Positions 1 to 7,191 of a DNA stretch of 64,000 nt are shown here, piece by piece. The notes below the pieces were generated by a model. The model worked only from the letters and a program-made list of their open reading frames with translations, had not been told where the DNA came from and made no database searches. A program made the position numbers and the translations under genes. Position 1 is the first letter of the stretch, and each line of letters starts with the position of its first letter. Source of the stretch: Ruania rhizosphaerae (GTDB lineage Bacteria; Actinomycetota; Actinomycetes; Actinomycetales; Beutenbergiaceae); assembly GCF_009805705.1 (NCBI RefSeq), contig NZ_VSMB01000017.1:1-64000 (forward strand), read 5' to 3'.

Positions 1-242
1 TGACCCACCTACTCGCCAATCCGCCCGAAGTTGCATTGACCCCTTGACATCGCCGGCCCAGACGCCGTGGAAGTCAGCGTTCGGCGGGGGAGTTCAACGA
101 GGAGTATGCGGCCGAGCGGCGGCACGACGTCGCGTACCTGGCGGGGCGGGGGATCGAGCAGTTGGTGGCGCTGCCGCCGCGGTGATCTCGTGCGCCCGGC
201 AGGAACGTGTGGGAAGGCAGGTCGCGATGTGAGCGCCCCCAG
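1..242. other. Non-coding left edge with possible gene-tail remnant
   Basis: No convincing gene. One plus-strand frame closes at a TGA at 183-185 after about 31 residues that read like a genuine C-terminal tail (an acidic and hydrophobic stretch beginning near position 90). The frame has no start or recognisable domain upstream and meets a stop at 45. It may be the 3' remnant of a gene broken by an earlier rearrangement, or it may be chance. I could not assign a family. Confidence 0.25.
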
Positions 243-305
243 ATGTGTAAGTTTGGCAGTCGCGAATGTGTAAATTTAGCAGCGCCGCGTGCGTAAACTT
301 GGTAT
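243..305 (+). repeat. Three direct repeats with exact 23-bp period upstream of DUF4143 gene
   Basis: Three copies of a 17-bp AT-rich motif (core GTAAATTTRGCA) start at 243, 266 and 289, exactly 23 bp apart. Copies 1 and 2 match at 15 of 17 positions; copy 3 is weaker (11 of 17 against copy 2). The third copy ends inside a TATCGT box (303-308) that lies six bases before the ATG at 315, so the array would cover roughly -70 to -10 of a leaderless promoter. The AT-rich motif stands out in this GC-rich DNA. It is probably a binding array for a regulator; which one is unknown. Confidence 0.6.
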
Positions 306-314
306 CGTCGGTCC

Positions 315-1541
315 ATGTCGAGCGGTGCTTACACGACGCGGATCGTTGATCCCGTACTGGACGAGCTGCTCGACAACGCCCCTGCGGTCCTCATCACTGG
401 TCCCCGCGCCTGCGGCAAGACCACGACTGCGGGACGTCGCGCGCAGACGATCGTGCGGCTGGACGTTCCCGCGGAAGCGGCGCAGTTTCATAGTGATCCC
501 GATGCAGCGCTGCGTCGGCTCGAGCCTCCTGTGCTCATCGATGAGTGGCAGAACGTTCCGGCGGTGTTACCGGCGATCAAGAGGCTGACCGATGAGGGTT
601 CCGAGCCGGGTGGATTCATCCTGACCGGGAGCATCCGCTTCCATCACGCGCCTGAGTTGTGGCCGGGCACCGGGCGAATCGCACGGTTGCGCATGTTCGG
701 CCTGACGGAAGCCGAACTGGCCGGGGGCCCTGACCTGGACGTGCTCATCCCCAGGCTGGTCGACGGCGAACTTCAGGGGCCGCGCTCGCCAGAGGACCTT
801 CCCGGGTACCTCAGCCGCGCGGTGCGCGGCGGCATGCCGACGCCTGCGCTGGGCGAGCGCACGGGGGCGCGTTGGTACGGCGACTATCTCGAACAGTTCG
901 TCGACAGCGATCTCGCCTCGGCCGGTGCGACAGTCGACGGTGGTCGATTGATGGCGTACCTCATGGCCCTGGCCGAGAACACAGCAGGTGCGCCCAGCGA
1001 TGCGACTCTCTACACGGCCGCTGGAGTCACGGCGAAGACCGCCCGCCGCTATGACGAGTTGCTCGCCGGACTCGGAATCGTCGATCTCGCCCCGGCATGG
1101 ACGACGAACCGGATCAAGAGGCTCTCCTCCCGCCGCAAGGTTTACATGACTGATACCGGCCTCACGGCCGCAGCGTTGCAGGCGGACGTGGACGACATCC
1201 TGGCGGACGGCCATCTGTTCGGGCGGATGATCGATTCGTTCGTTGCCGCCCAGCTTCGCCCGGTTCTCGCCGCGACGCGGCGGCGAACGCTGCACCATGT
1301 GCGGTCCTCCGATGGTCGGCACGAGGTCGACCTCCTGATCGACCTCGGGCATCGGGGAGTGGTCGCCATCGAGATCAAGGCTGCTGCGGCGGTGACCGCG
1401 AAGGACGCGCGCCATCTCACGTGGTTGCGGGACAGTCTCGGCTCACGATTCGCGCGCGGCATCGTGCTGCACACAGGGCCGACCACGTTCGAGCTGGGTG
1501 ATCGGATCGTTGCTGCACCGATCAGCGCGCTCTGGGCATGA
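315..1541 (+). CDS. AAA ATPase with C-terminal DUF4143 domain
   Basis: This 408-residue protein has the two-part architecture of the AAA_14/DUF4143 family. The N-terminal P-loop ATPase has its Walker A (GPRACGKTTT) near residues 29-38 and a Walker B/LIDEWQ motif near residue 75. The C-terminal DUF4143 half has a PD-(D/E)XK-like signature (EVDLLID followed by AIEIK) near residues 340-360. Family members are common accessory ATPases of uncertain role, sometimes compared to the archaeal MloA-type proteins. No Shine-Dalgarno is visible; a TATCGT box six bases before the ATG suggests a leaderless transcript. The upstream triple repeat implies dedicated regulation. The gene stands alone. The family call is firm; the function is unknown. 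Confidence 0.88.
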   Translation: MSSGAYTTRIVDPVLDELLDNAPAVLITGPRACGKTTTAGRRAQTIVRLDVPAEAAQFHSDPDAALRRLEPPVLIDEWQNVPAVLPAIKRLTDEGSEPGGFILTGSIRFHHAPELWPGTGRIARLRMFGLTEAELAGGPDLDVLIPRLVDGELQGPRSPEDLPGYLSRAVRGGMPTPALGERTGARWYGDYLEQFVDSDLASAGATVDGGRLMAYLMALAENTAGAPSDATLYTAAGVTAKTARRYDELLAGLGIVDLAPAWTTNRIKRLSSRRKVYMTDTGLTAAALQADVDDILADGHLFGRMIDSFVAAQLRPVLAATRRRTLHHVRSSDGRHEVDLLIDLGHRGVVAIEIKAAAAVTAKDARHLTWLRDSLGSRFARGIVLHTGPTTFELGDRIVAAPISALWA

Positions 1542-1571
1542 GTGCGAGCGATCGAGTGCGGATTCGTCCTC

Positions 1572-1603
1572 ACTTCTGCAGTATTTGAGGAAGTTGCAGA
1601 AGT
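1572..1603. repeat. 9-bp inverted repeat (hairpin) after DUF4143 gene
   Basis: ACTTCTGCA at 1572-1580 and TGCAGAAGT at 1595-1603 are perfectly complementary with a 14-nt loop. It lies 30 bp after the DUF4143 stop and about 60 bp before the arsenic promoter. There is no T-run, so it is a weak terminator candidate; an operator is the alternative. Confidence 0.4.
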
Positions 1604-1663
1604 CGGCGTGGACGGATGTGACGGGCGGGCGCGGTGAGCTCGGGGTGGGTGGGAGTGCGACGC

Positions 1664-1699
1664 TTGACGCACTGTATCGATATCCATCAATATTGAGTC
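1664..1699 (+). promoter_or_regulatory. Leaderless ars promoter with overlapping ArsR-type operator
   Basis: A TTGACG box at 1664-1669 and CAATAT at 1688-1693 are 18 bp apart, which puts the transcription start at or next to the A of the ATG at 1700. There is no Shine-Dalgarno, so acr3 is probably leaderless. Between the boxes lies an imperfect inverted repeat, ATCGATAT (1676-1683) and ATATTGAG (1690-1697), 6 of 8 arm positions symmetric. It overlaps the -10 region as expected for an ArsR repressor site. The operon encodes its own ArsR domain in the second gene, so autoregulation by arsenite is likely. Confidence 0.6.
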
Positions 1700-2830
1700 A
1701 TGTCGATACAGCAGGCTCCCGCTCGCCTCTCCGCCCTCGACCGTGGCCTCCCGCTCTGGATCGGCCTCGCGATGGTCGCCGGGCTGGTCCTCGGCCGCTT
1801 CGTCCCCGCGCTGAGCGAACTGCTCGCCCGGCTCGAGATCGGCGGGATCTCCCTGCCGATCGCGCTCGGCCTGCTGGTGATGATGTACCCAGTGCTGGCC
1901 AAGGTCCGCTACGACAAGGTGGCCGCCGTCACCGGCGACCGTAAACTCCTGCTCGCCTCGCTCGCGCTGAACTGGCTGCTCGGCCCGCTGCTGATGTTCG
2001 CCCTGGCCTGGATCTTCCTCGCCGATCTGCCCGAGTACCGCACCGGTCTGATCATCGTGGGCCTGGCCCGGTGCATCGCCATGGTGGTCATCTGGAACGA
2101 CCTCGCCTGCGGGGACCGGGAAGCGGCTGCCGTGCTCGTCGCCCTCAACTCCGTCTTCCAGGTGCTCGCCTTCAGCCTCCTCGGCTACTTCTACCTCGCC
2201 GTGCTGCCCGACTGGCTTGGCCTCGAGGGTGCTGCCCTGGACGTCTCCATGGGGAAGATCGCCGTCAATGTGCTCGTCTTTCTCGGGATACCGCTCCTGG
2301 CCGGCTTCCTCTCTCGCCTGATCGGTGAACGCGCCCGCGGACGCGACTGGTACGAGGAGCGCTTCGTTCCCCGCATCGGACCGTGGGCCCTCTACGGTCT
2401 GTTGTTCACCATCGTGCTGCTGTTCGCGCTCCAGGGCGAGGCGGTCACCTCCAACCCCTGGGACGTCGTCCGCATCGCCCTGCCGCTGCTCGTCTACTTC
2501 GCACTCATGTGGGGCCTGGGGATGGTCACCGGCAAGGCTCTCGGGCTGGGCTACGGACGGTCCACCACCCTCGCATTCACGGCAGCCGGCAACAACTTCG
2601 AACTCGCGATCGCCGTGGCGATCGGGACGTTCGGAGCCACCTCCGGGCAGGCGCTCGCCGGCGTCGTCGGCCCGCTCATCGAGGTCCCTGTGCTCGTGGG
2701 CCTCGTCTATGTCTCCCTGTGGGTCGGCCGCCGTTGGTGGGGCCATGATCCACGCAGCCCTCGGGGCTCACAGGGCGACACCACCGTCACCGTTGACACC
2801 CCCACCTCCCACGAGGAGATCCGCTCATGA
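1700..2830 (+). CDS. acr3: ACR3-family arsenite efflux permease
   Basis: This 376-residue polytopic membrane protein has the size and sequence character of ACR3-type arsenite/H+ antiporters. The start region reads LDRGLPLWIGLAMVAG, the usual ACR3 opening, and about ten hydrophobic segments follow; conserved stretches include NDLACGDREAA in the middle and FTAAGNNFELAIAVAI near residue 300, typical of the family. It exports As(III) produced by the arsenate reductases encoded next to it. The start at 1700 fits a leaderless mRNA. The stop overlaps the next start by four bases (ATGA), so the genes are translationally coupled. Confidence 0.95.
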   Translation: MSIQQAPARLSALDRGLPLWIGLAMVAGLVLGRFVPALSELLARLEIGGISLPIALGLLVMMYPVLAKVRYDKVAAVTGDRKLLLASLALNWLLGPLLMFALAWIFLADLPEYRTGLIIVGLARCIAMVVIWNDLACGDREAAAVLVALNSVFQVLAFSLLGYFYLAVLPDWLGLEGAALDVSMGKIAVNVLVFLGIPLLAGFLSRLIGERARGRDWYEERFVPRIGPWALYGLLFTIVLLFALQGEAVTSNPWDVVRIALPLLVYFALMWGLGMVTGKALGLGYGRSTTLAFTAAGNNFELAIAVAIGTFGATSGQALAGVVGPLIEVPVLVGLVYVSLWVGRRWWGHDPRSPRGSQGDTTVTVDTPTSHEEIRS

Positions 2831-3888
2831 CCACCTCCGAGCTCCAGCCCCTGTCCACCGACCCCGACTGTGCCCCGGCCCTCGAAGCGCGCGCCATCGA
2901 CCGCTCCGTCGCCGACCAGGTTGGCGCCGCCCTCAAGGCGCTCTCCGATCCGCTCCGGTTGCGGATGCTTTCCTTCATCTCCGCCGCTCAGGGCGGCCAG
3001 GCGTGCGTGTGCGATCTCACCGCGCTCACCGACCTGTCCCAGCCGACCGTCTCCCACCACCTCAAGGTGCTCCGCGAGGTGGGCGTGCTCACCAGCGAGC
3101 GCCGCGGCACCTGGGTCTGGTACTCCATCACCCCCGGGTACCGCAGCGCCGTCACCGCGCTGCTCGACTCTTTCGCCCCGGCGGCGCTCGCCGCTCACGG
3201 CGACTCCCCGCATCTGACCGGTCTGACCGATGTCGAGCTCGCGCTGGAACACCTCACCACTGCGATGACCGGCCGATTCGCTGACGTCGACGCCACTCTT
3301 GTGCGGGCGATCGTCCGGGAGTCCTACACCGGGCTCGCCCGTACCGCCACCATCAGCGCCCACCTGGTGCCGCTCACCGAGCGCTTCGCCCGTCAGCGCC
3401 TGGTCGACATCACCCGTGACCGCGCGAGCACCCCACCCCAGGTGCTGTTCGTCTGCGTGGCCAACGCCGGCCGCTCCCAGCTTGCGGCGGCTCTGGTACG
3501 GCACTACGCCGGAGACCGGGTGACCGTCCGCTCGGCAGGGTCCACTCCGGCGTCGGAGATCCACGCGGGCGTGCGCGACGCGCTCGATTCTCTCGGCACT
3601 GCCGCCGACGCCTTCCCCAAGCCGCTCACTGACGACGCCGTCCGCGCCGCCGACGTGGTCGTGACCATGGGCTGCGGTGACGTCTGCCCGGTGATCCCCG
3701 GCGTGCGCTACGAGGACTGGCAGGTGGGTGACCCGGCCCTCGCCTCGGCCGCCGGCGTCGCCGCCATCCAAGCCGAGATCGACTCCCACGTGCGCGAGTT
3801 GCTCGCCACCCTCGTACCCGATCTGACCATTCCCGACGGTGGCCCTTCCGCCGCCCAGTCCACCCATCTTGAGGAGAATGATGACTGA
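2827..3888 (+). CDS. ArsR regulator fused to thioredoxin-type arsenate reductase
   Basis: The 353-residue protein joins two functions. Residues about 28-110 form an ArsR winged helix with a metal-site motif (C60 and C62 in ACVCDLT) and a recognition helix around SQPTVSHHLKVL. Residues about 130-200 are a helical linker of the kind seen in actinobacterial phosphatase/reductase fusions. Residues about 205-340 form a low-molecular-weight phosphatase-fold ArsC with the catalytic C210-X5-R216 loop (CVANAGR) and the second cysteine pair C283/C287 in MGCGDVCP, as in thioredoxin-coupled arsenate reductases. One polypeptide could thus sense arsenite and make it. The frame is continuous across the join, so the fusion is real in this sequence. 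Confidence 0.93.
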   Translation: MTTSELQPLSTDPDCAPALEARAIDRSVADQVGAALKALSDPLRLRMLSFISAAQGGQACVCDLTALTDLSQPTVSHHLKVLREVGVLTSERRGTWVWYSITPGYRSAVTALLDSFAPAALAAHGDSPHLTGLTDVELALEHLTTAMTGRFADVDATLVRAIVRESYTGLARTATISAHLVPLTERFARQRLVDITRDRASTPPQVLFVCVANAGRSQLAAALVRHYAGDRVTVRSAGSTPASEIHAGVRDALDSLGTAADAFPKPLTDDAVRAADVVVTMGCGDVCPVIPGVRYEDWQVGDPALASAAGVAAIQAEIDSHVRELLATLVPDLTIPDGGPSAAQSTHLEENDD

Positions 3889-4303
3889 CAAGCCCAGCGT
3901 CCTGTTCGTCTGCGTGCACAACGCCGGGCGCTCGCAGATGGCCGCCGGCTTCCTGCGTGCACTCGGCGGTGACGGCGTCGAGGTCCGGTCGGCCGGGTCG
4001 GCGCCGGCGGATCAGATCAATCCGGTCGCGGTGGAGGCGATGGCCGAGCTCGGCATCGACATCACCGCCGAGCAGCCCAAGGTGCTCACCACCGACGCCG
4101 TCCAGGCCTCCGACGTCGTGATCACGATGGGCTGCGGGGACGCCTGCCCGATCTTCCCCGGCAAGCGGTACGAGGACTGGGAACTGCAGGACCCCGCCGG
4201 GCAGGGGATCGAGGCCGTGCGCCCGATCCGGGACGAGATCCGGGGACGCATCGTCGCGCTGCTCGAGGACCTGGGCGTGGTGGCGGCCGCCGTCCCGAAC
4301 TGA
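3881..4303 (+). CDS. arsC: Arsenate reductase, LMW-phosphatase fold
   Basis: This 140-residue enzyme reduces arsenate to arsenite for export by ACR3. It has the catalytic loop C11-X5-R17 (CVHNAGR) and the redox pair C85/C89 in MGCGDACP, matching the thioredoxin- or mycoredoxin-coupled class. The ATG at 3881 is preferred because GAGGAG at 3871-3876 lies four bases upstream; an ATG at 3878 is too close to it. The start overlaps the fusion gene's end by eight bases. It is the second ArsC catalytic unit in the operon, about half identical by eye to the domain in the preceding gene, so a local duplication is likely. Confidence 0.94.
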   Translation: MTDKPSVLFVCVHNAGRSQMAAGFLRALGGDGVEVRSAGSAPADQINPVAVEAMAELGIDITAEQPKVLTTDAVQASDVVITMGCGDACPIFPGKRYEDWELQDPAGQGIEAVRPIRDEIRGRIVALLEDLGVVAAAVPN

Positions 4304-4408
4304 CGGCCCTCAGGCATGTCGTGCCAATAGTGGCGCGGCGTGCTCCTGGCCCGTCTGTTGTGTACCCGCTGGCTGGGGCGGTGACCTCCCGTCGGTCGTA
4401 CCGGAGGA

Positions 4409-5194
4409 TCACGCATACTCCGGTGGCATCCGGCCCGAGTACCAGCCGAGCTCATTGTCCCGGACAAAGGTGGACAGCGTCTGCTCCTTGCTGAGCGGCC
4501 AAGGGTGGAATGACTCCAGCAGGTCCATGTAGGCCTTCCCGGACTCCATGCTGGGTTGGTGCAGTAGCTCGGCTGCCGCACGCGCATACTCGTCGGGCAC
4601 ATGCCCGGCCGAAGCGAGCATCTCGTCCAGGTATTTGTGCCCCTTGAACAGGGTCCGGTTCAGGGCAAGCAGCGCCCGGCCACCGGCGGTGACGGCGTGG
4701 ACAGCGGCATGGTGCAGCAGATGAGTGTTGTCGAGTATGACCGCCTGCTTCAGGAAGTAGCCACCATGCAGCCGCGCCTGCGCGATGAACGACGCCATCC
4801 GGTCCTCCCAGAGGTCCGCGGGCAGCACCGGAATCGCCGCGACCACCTCTTCCAGACCCTCTATCCGAGACCAGGCAACCCGCGCGCCGATCATCGAATG
4901 GCGCATCGCATCGTCCCCGTCCCGTGCTGCCCGGCGCAGGAAGTCGGCGCTCGCCACCTTGATGTCGACGTAGCCACCGTCGTAGGTGGCCACGTCCCGG
5001 ACGACGTAGCTCAGTCGGTTCTGCTCCCACGCCTGAGCGAACGCCTCCTCGGTCAGGACGAGCTGGACGTCCACATCGGAGTCGGGGCGTTCGGTCCCGT
5101 GGGCTACTGATCCGGTGACCACCACGCCCACTGCGTCAGGGTCGTGGCGGACGTGCTCGACGAAGGCGGCGAGGGTGTCCTGGTGATGCTGCAT
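4409..5194 (-). CDS. Nucleotidyltransferase-fold protein
   Basis: This 261-residue protein has an N-terminal Pol-beta-type nucleotidyltransferase motif: GSVAHG followed by DSDVDV near residues 28-43, with the two metal-binding aspartates present. The middle is helical and the C-terminus is rich in aromatic residues (a DUF4037-like layout). Relatives include antibiotic nucleotidyltransferases, but no substrate can be named. It faces the arsenic operon tail to tail and is divergent from the drug exporter. Reading from its own strand, a TAGGTT box lies six bases before the ATG with no Shine-Dalgarno, so it is probably leaderless. Confidence 0.82.
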   Translation of the reverse strand: MQHHQDTLAAFVEHVRHDPDAVGVVVTGSVAHGTERPDSDVDVQLVLTEEAFAQAWEQNRLSYVVRDVATYDGGYVDIKVASADFLRRAARDGDDAMRHSMIGARVAWSRIEGLEEVVAAIPVLPADLWEDRMASFIAQARLHGGYFLKQAVILDNTHLLHHAAVHAVTAGGRALLALNRTLFKGHKYLDEMLASAGHVPDEYARAAAELLHQPSMESGKAYMDLLESFHPWPLSKEQTLSTFVRDNELGWYSGRMPPEYA

Positions 5195-5244
5195 GGTGAA
5201 AACCTATTGCGTGCGAGCAGGCGGGTCGACGTAGTGTTCAGGGC

Positions 5245-5313
5245 ATGTCCACCCCTGAGGCATCCACGGTGGGGCTGCCGGTCACGCCGTCAGTCCCTGA
5301 ATCACTGAGTTGA
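5245..5313 (+). CDS. Possible 22-aa leader peptide of the exporter gene
   Basis: A short frame of 22 codons (MSTPEAST...) begins at 5245 and ends 105 bp before the exporter ATG. A TAGTGT box at 5232-5237 lies seven bases before its ATG, so it could be the first thing translated from a leaderless mRNA. Chloramphenicol exporters of the Cmx/CmrA type in actinobacteria are known to use leader-peptide attenuation, and their leader also begins MST. The link here is inferred from position only. Confidence 0.35.
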   Translation: MSTPEASTVGLPVTPSVPESLS

Positions 5314-5355
5314 ACCATTGAGCTGAGCCGCAGCGCCTGCTGAGGTGCACACGGA

Positions 5356-5410
5356 TCCGGGCGCTGGCCGCGGTGACGAGACGACCCCTGTTCGCTCTCT
5401 CCCACCCGGA
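5356..5410 (+). promoter_or_regulatory. Possible Shine-Dalgarno-sequestering stem before exporter
   Basis: TCCGGG at 5356-5361 is the exact complement of CCCGGA at 5405-5410, which contains most of the GGAG Shine-Dalgarno of the exporter (ATG at 5419). Pairing would hide the ribosome site. With the upstream short frame this fits translational attenuation. The stem is only six base pairs, so confidence is low. Confidence 0.3.
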
Positions 5411-5418
5411 GTTCTTCG

Positions 5419-6591
5419 ATGCCTCGTCCGCTGTACCTCCTTGCCCTGGCGATCTTCGCCATGGGGACCTCAGAGTTCATGCTCGCCGGCCTCATCCCGG
5501 ACATCGCCGCCGACCTCGATGTGACGGTGGGTGCCACCGGCCTGCTCACCTCAGCCTTCGCCGTCGGGATGGTGGTGGGCGCACCCCTGACGGCGGCCCT
5601 CGCCCGCCGCTGGCCCAGCCGCAGGGCACTGCTCGGGTTCCTGCTGCTCTTTGGCGCCGTTCACGTACTCGGTGCCCTGACTCCCAGCTTCGGCGTCTTG
5701 CTCGCCACCCGGGTGGTGGCCGCACTCGCCAACGCCGGATTCCTCGCCGTGGCTCTGCGCACAGCTGCCACCCTGGTGGCTCCCGAACAGACCGGGCGAG
5801 CGTTGGCGGTCCTCCTGTCCGGTATCACCGTGGCCACGGTGGCCGGTGTGCCCGGTGGAGCGCTTCTCGGTTCGATGCTGGGCTGGCGCGCCACGTTCTG
5901 GGCGATCGCGGTGCTCTGCCTACCGGCTGCGGTCGGCATTGCGCTCGGCCTGAAGCCGCACGACGGCGCGCCGGCAGTCCGGCAGGTGTCGTTGCGGACG
6001 GAGATCGCCCAGCTGCGCCGGCCAGGCCTGGTGATGGCCATGCTGCTCGGATCCCTGGTCAACGCTGCCACTTTCGCCACCTTCACCTTTCTGGCTCCGA
6101 TCGTGACCGACGTCGCGGGGCTCGGAAGCTTGTGGGTCTCGGTGGCGCTGATGTGCTTCGGAGTGGGCTCGTTCTCCGGTGTCACGGTCGCGGGCGGGTT
6201 CTCAGATCGCCGCCCCGGTGCGCTCATCGGATTCGGAACCCCACTGCTGCTGATCGGTTGGATCGCGGTGGCCATGACGAGCGGTTCACCGGTGGCCCTG
6301 ATCGTCCTGGTGTTCATCCAGGGGATGCTGTCCTTCGCCGTGGGCAGCACGTTGATCACGCGCGTGCTGTACGAAGCGGCTGGCGCTCCCACCATGGCTG
6401 GTTCGTATGCCACGGCGGCGCTCAACGTCGGTGCCGCCGCTGGCCCCGCCCTGGCGGTGGTCGCGCTCGGGATCGGCGGTGGCCCACTCAGCCCGGTGTG
6501 GGTGAGCGCGGCGCTGGTGGCTCTCGTGGGCGTCGGCCTCGTGTCCTGGTGGTTCAGCACGCTCCGGGGATCGTCTCGCCAGTTGTCGTAA
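5419..6591 (+). CDS. MFS drug exporter, Cmx/CmrA chloramphenicol type
   Basis: At 390 residues this major-facilitator protein matches the length and opening of Cmx-type chloramphenicol exporters: FAMGTSEFMLAGLIPDIA in the first membrane helix, then LLTSAFAVGMVVGAP and the motif-A region RRWPSRRALL. Twelve hydrophobic segments are visible. Family members expel chloramphenicol or florfenicol by proton antiport; the substrate here is inferred. GGAG at 5408-5411 is seven bases before the ATG. A possible leader peptide and a Shine-Dalgarno-masking stem lie upstream, as in characterised relatives. The nearby oxidoreductases and regulators are not obviously linked. Confidence 0.85.
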   Translation: MPRPLYLLALAIFAMGTSEFMLAGLIPDIAADLDVTVGATGLLTSAFAVGMVVGAPLTAALARRWPSRRALLGFLLLFGAVHVLGALTPSFGVLLATRVVAALANAGFLAVALRTAATLVAPEQTGRALAVLLSGITVATVAGVPGGALLGSMLGWRATFWAIAVLCLPAAVGIALGLKPHDGAPAVRQVSLRTEIAQLRRPGLVMAMLLGSLVNAATFATFTFLAPIVTDVAGLGSLWVSVALMCFGVGSFSGVTVAGGFSDRRPGALIGFGTPLLLIGWIAVAMTSGSPVALIVLVFIQGMLSFAVGSTLITRVLYEAAGAPTMAGSYATAALNVGAAAGPALAVVALGIGGGPLSPVWVSAALVALVGVGLVSWWFSTLRGSSRQLS

Positions 6592-6708
6592 GCAATCGAG
6601 CGACGGTAGTGCCCTGCCTCCCTCGCCGGGAGAATATCCACGTAGTGCGGGTTGTGCATCAGACCGAGCCACATTGCCGAACGGGTCCACGACTCGAAAG
6701 CTGGTGAC
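6592..6708 (-). pseudogene. Frameshifted remnant of a VOC/glyoxalase-family gene
   Basis: Between the convergent exporter and HxlR genes, the minus strand encodes FRVVDPFGN in one frame and, immediately after, WLGLMHNPHYVDILPAR in another. Together these are the C-terminal signature of a vicinal-oxygen-chelate (glyoxalase/bleomycin-type) protein, which ends with a DPFGN motif followed by a conserved tail. The break is a single-base frame change at about 6674. No N-terminal part is found upstream, so only the last 35-40 codons survive. It is a decayed gene, not an expressed one. Confidence 0.6.
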
Positions 6709-6751
6709 GTGGTGTGGCGACGATTGATCTGGGTGCCGTCGGGTCGCCGGC

Positions 6752-7117
6752 TCAGGCTTGGCGGACCTGCCACGCGGTCTCGGCCTCCCGGCTGAGTACA
6801 GCACCCCACGCATCCATGGCCGCTACGACCTCCCGCAGCGAGGCCCCGAGCTCAGTGAGGCTGTACTCCACCCGCGGAGGCACCTCGGCGTACACCTCAC
6901 GATGCACCAACCCGTCCGTCTCCAGCTCACGCAGCTGGCGTGCCAGCGTTCGCTCGCTCACTGGGCCGACCGCGCGGCGCAGTTCGCCGAATCGGAATGT
7001 GCCCGCGAGCAGATGCTTGACGATGGTGAGCTTCCACGCACCGCCCACGGCGCTGATCGCCACCTCGACCGGGCAGACCTCCAGAGCATTGATCACCGAT
7101 GCGCGCATGACCTCCAT
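6752..7117 (-). CDS. HxlR-family winged-helix regulator
   Basis: The 121-residue protein shows the HxlR (DUF24) pattern: a single cysteine in CPVEVAISAVGGAWK near the N-terminus, then KHLL and FGELRR, the recognition stretch SERTLARQLRELETDGLV, and the wing VPPRVEYSLTELG. Members often sense electrophiles, quinones or redox change through the N-terminal cysteine. It is transcribed away from an NAD(P)H oxidoreductase gene 74 bp off, the usual arrangement for a regulator and its quinone-reductase target. The start is uncertain: ATG 7117 or ATG 7108; the latter has GGAGG but only two bases away. Confidence 0.9.
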   Translation of the reverse strand: MEVMRASVINALEVCPVEVAISAVGGAWKLTIVKHLLAGTFRFGELRRAVGPVSERTLARQLRELETDGLVHREVYAEVPPRVEYSLTELGASLREVVAAMDAWGAVLSREAETAWQVRQA

Positions 7118-7191
7118 ACTTACACAACTGTCGGTACATGCAATCCAGGACCGTACTTGTGCCTAGTCGTGGTACCACGTCAGATGGAGTC

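Noticed and set aside
1142-2746. 534-codon open frame on the minus strand
   Set aside because: It lies antisense to the DUF4143 and acr3 genes, is extremely rich in Glu, Asp, His and Arg, and has no domain; it is an artefact of GC-rich codon use.
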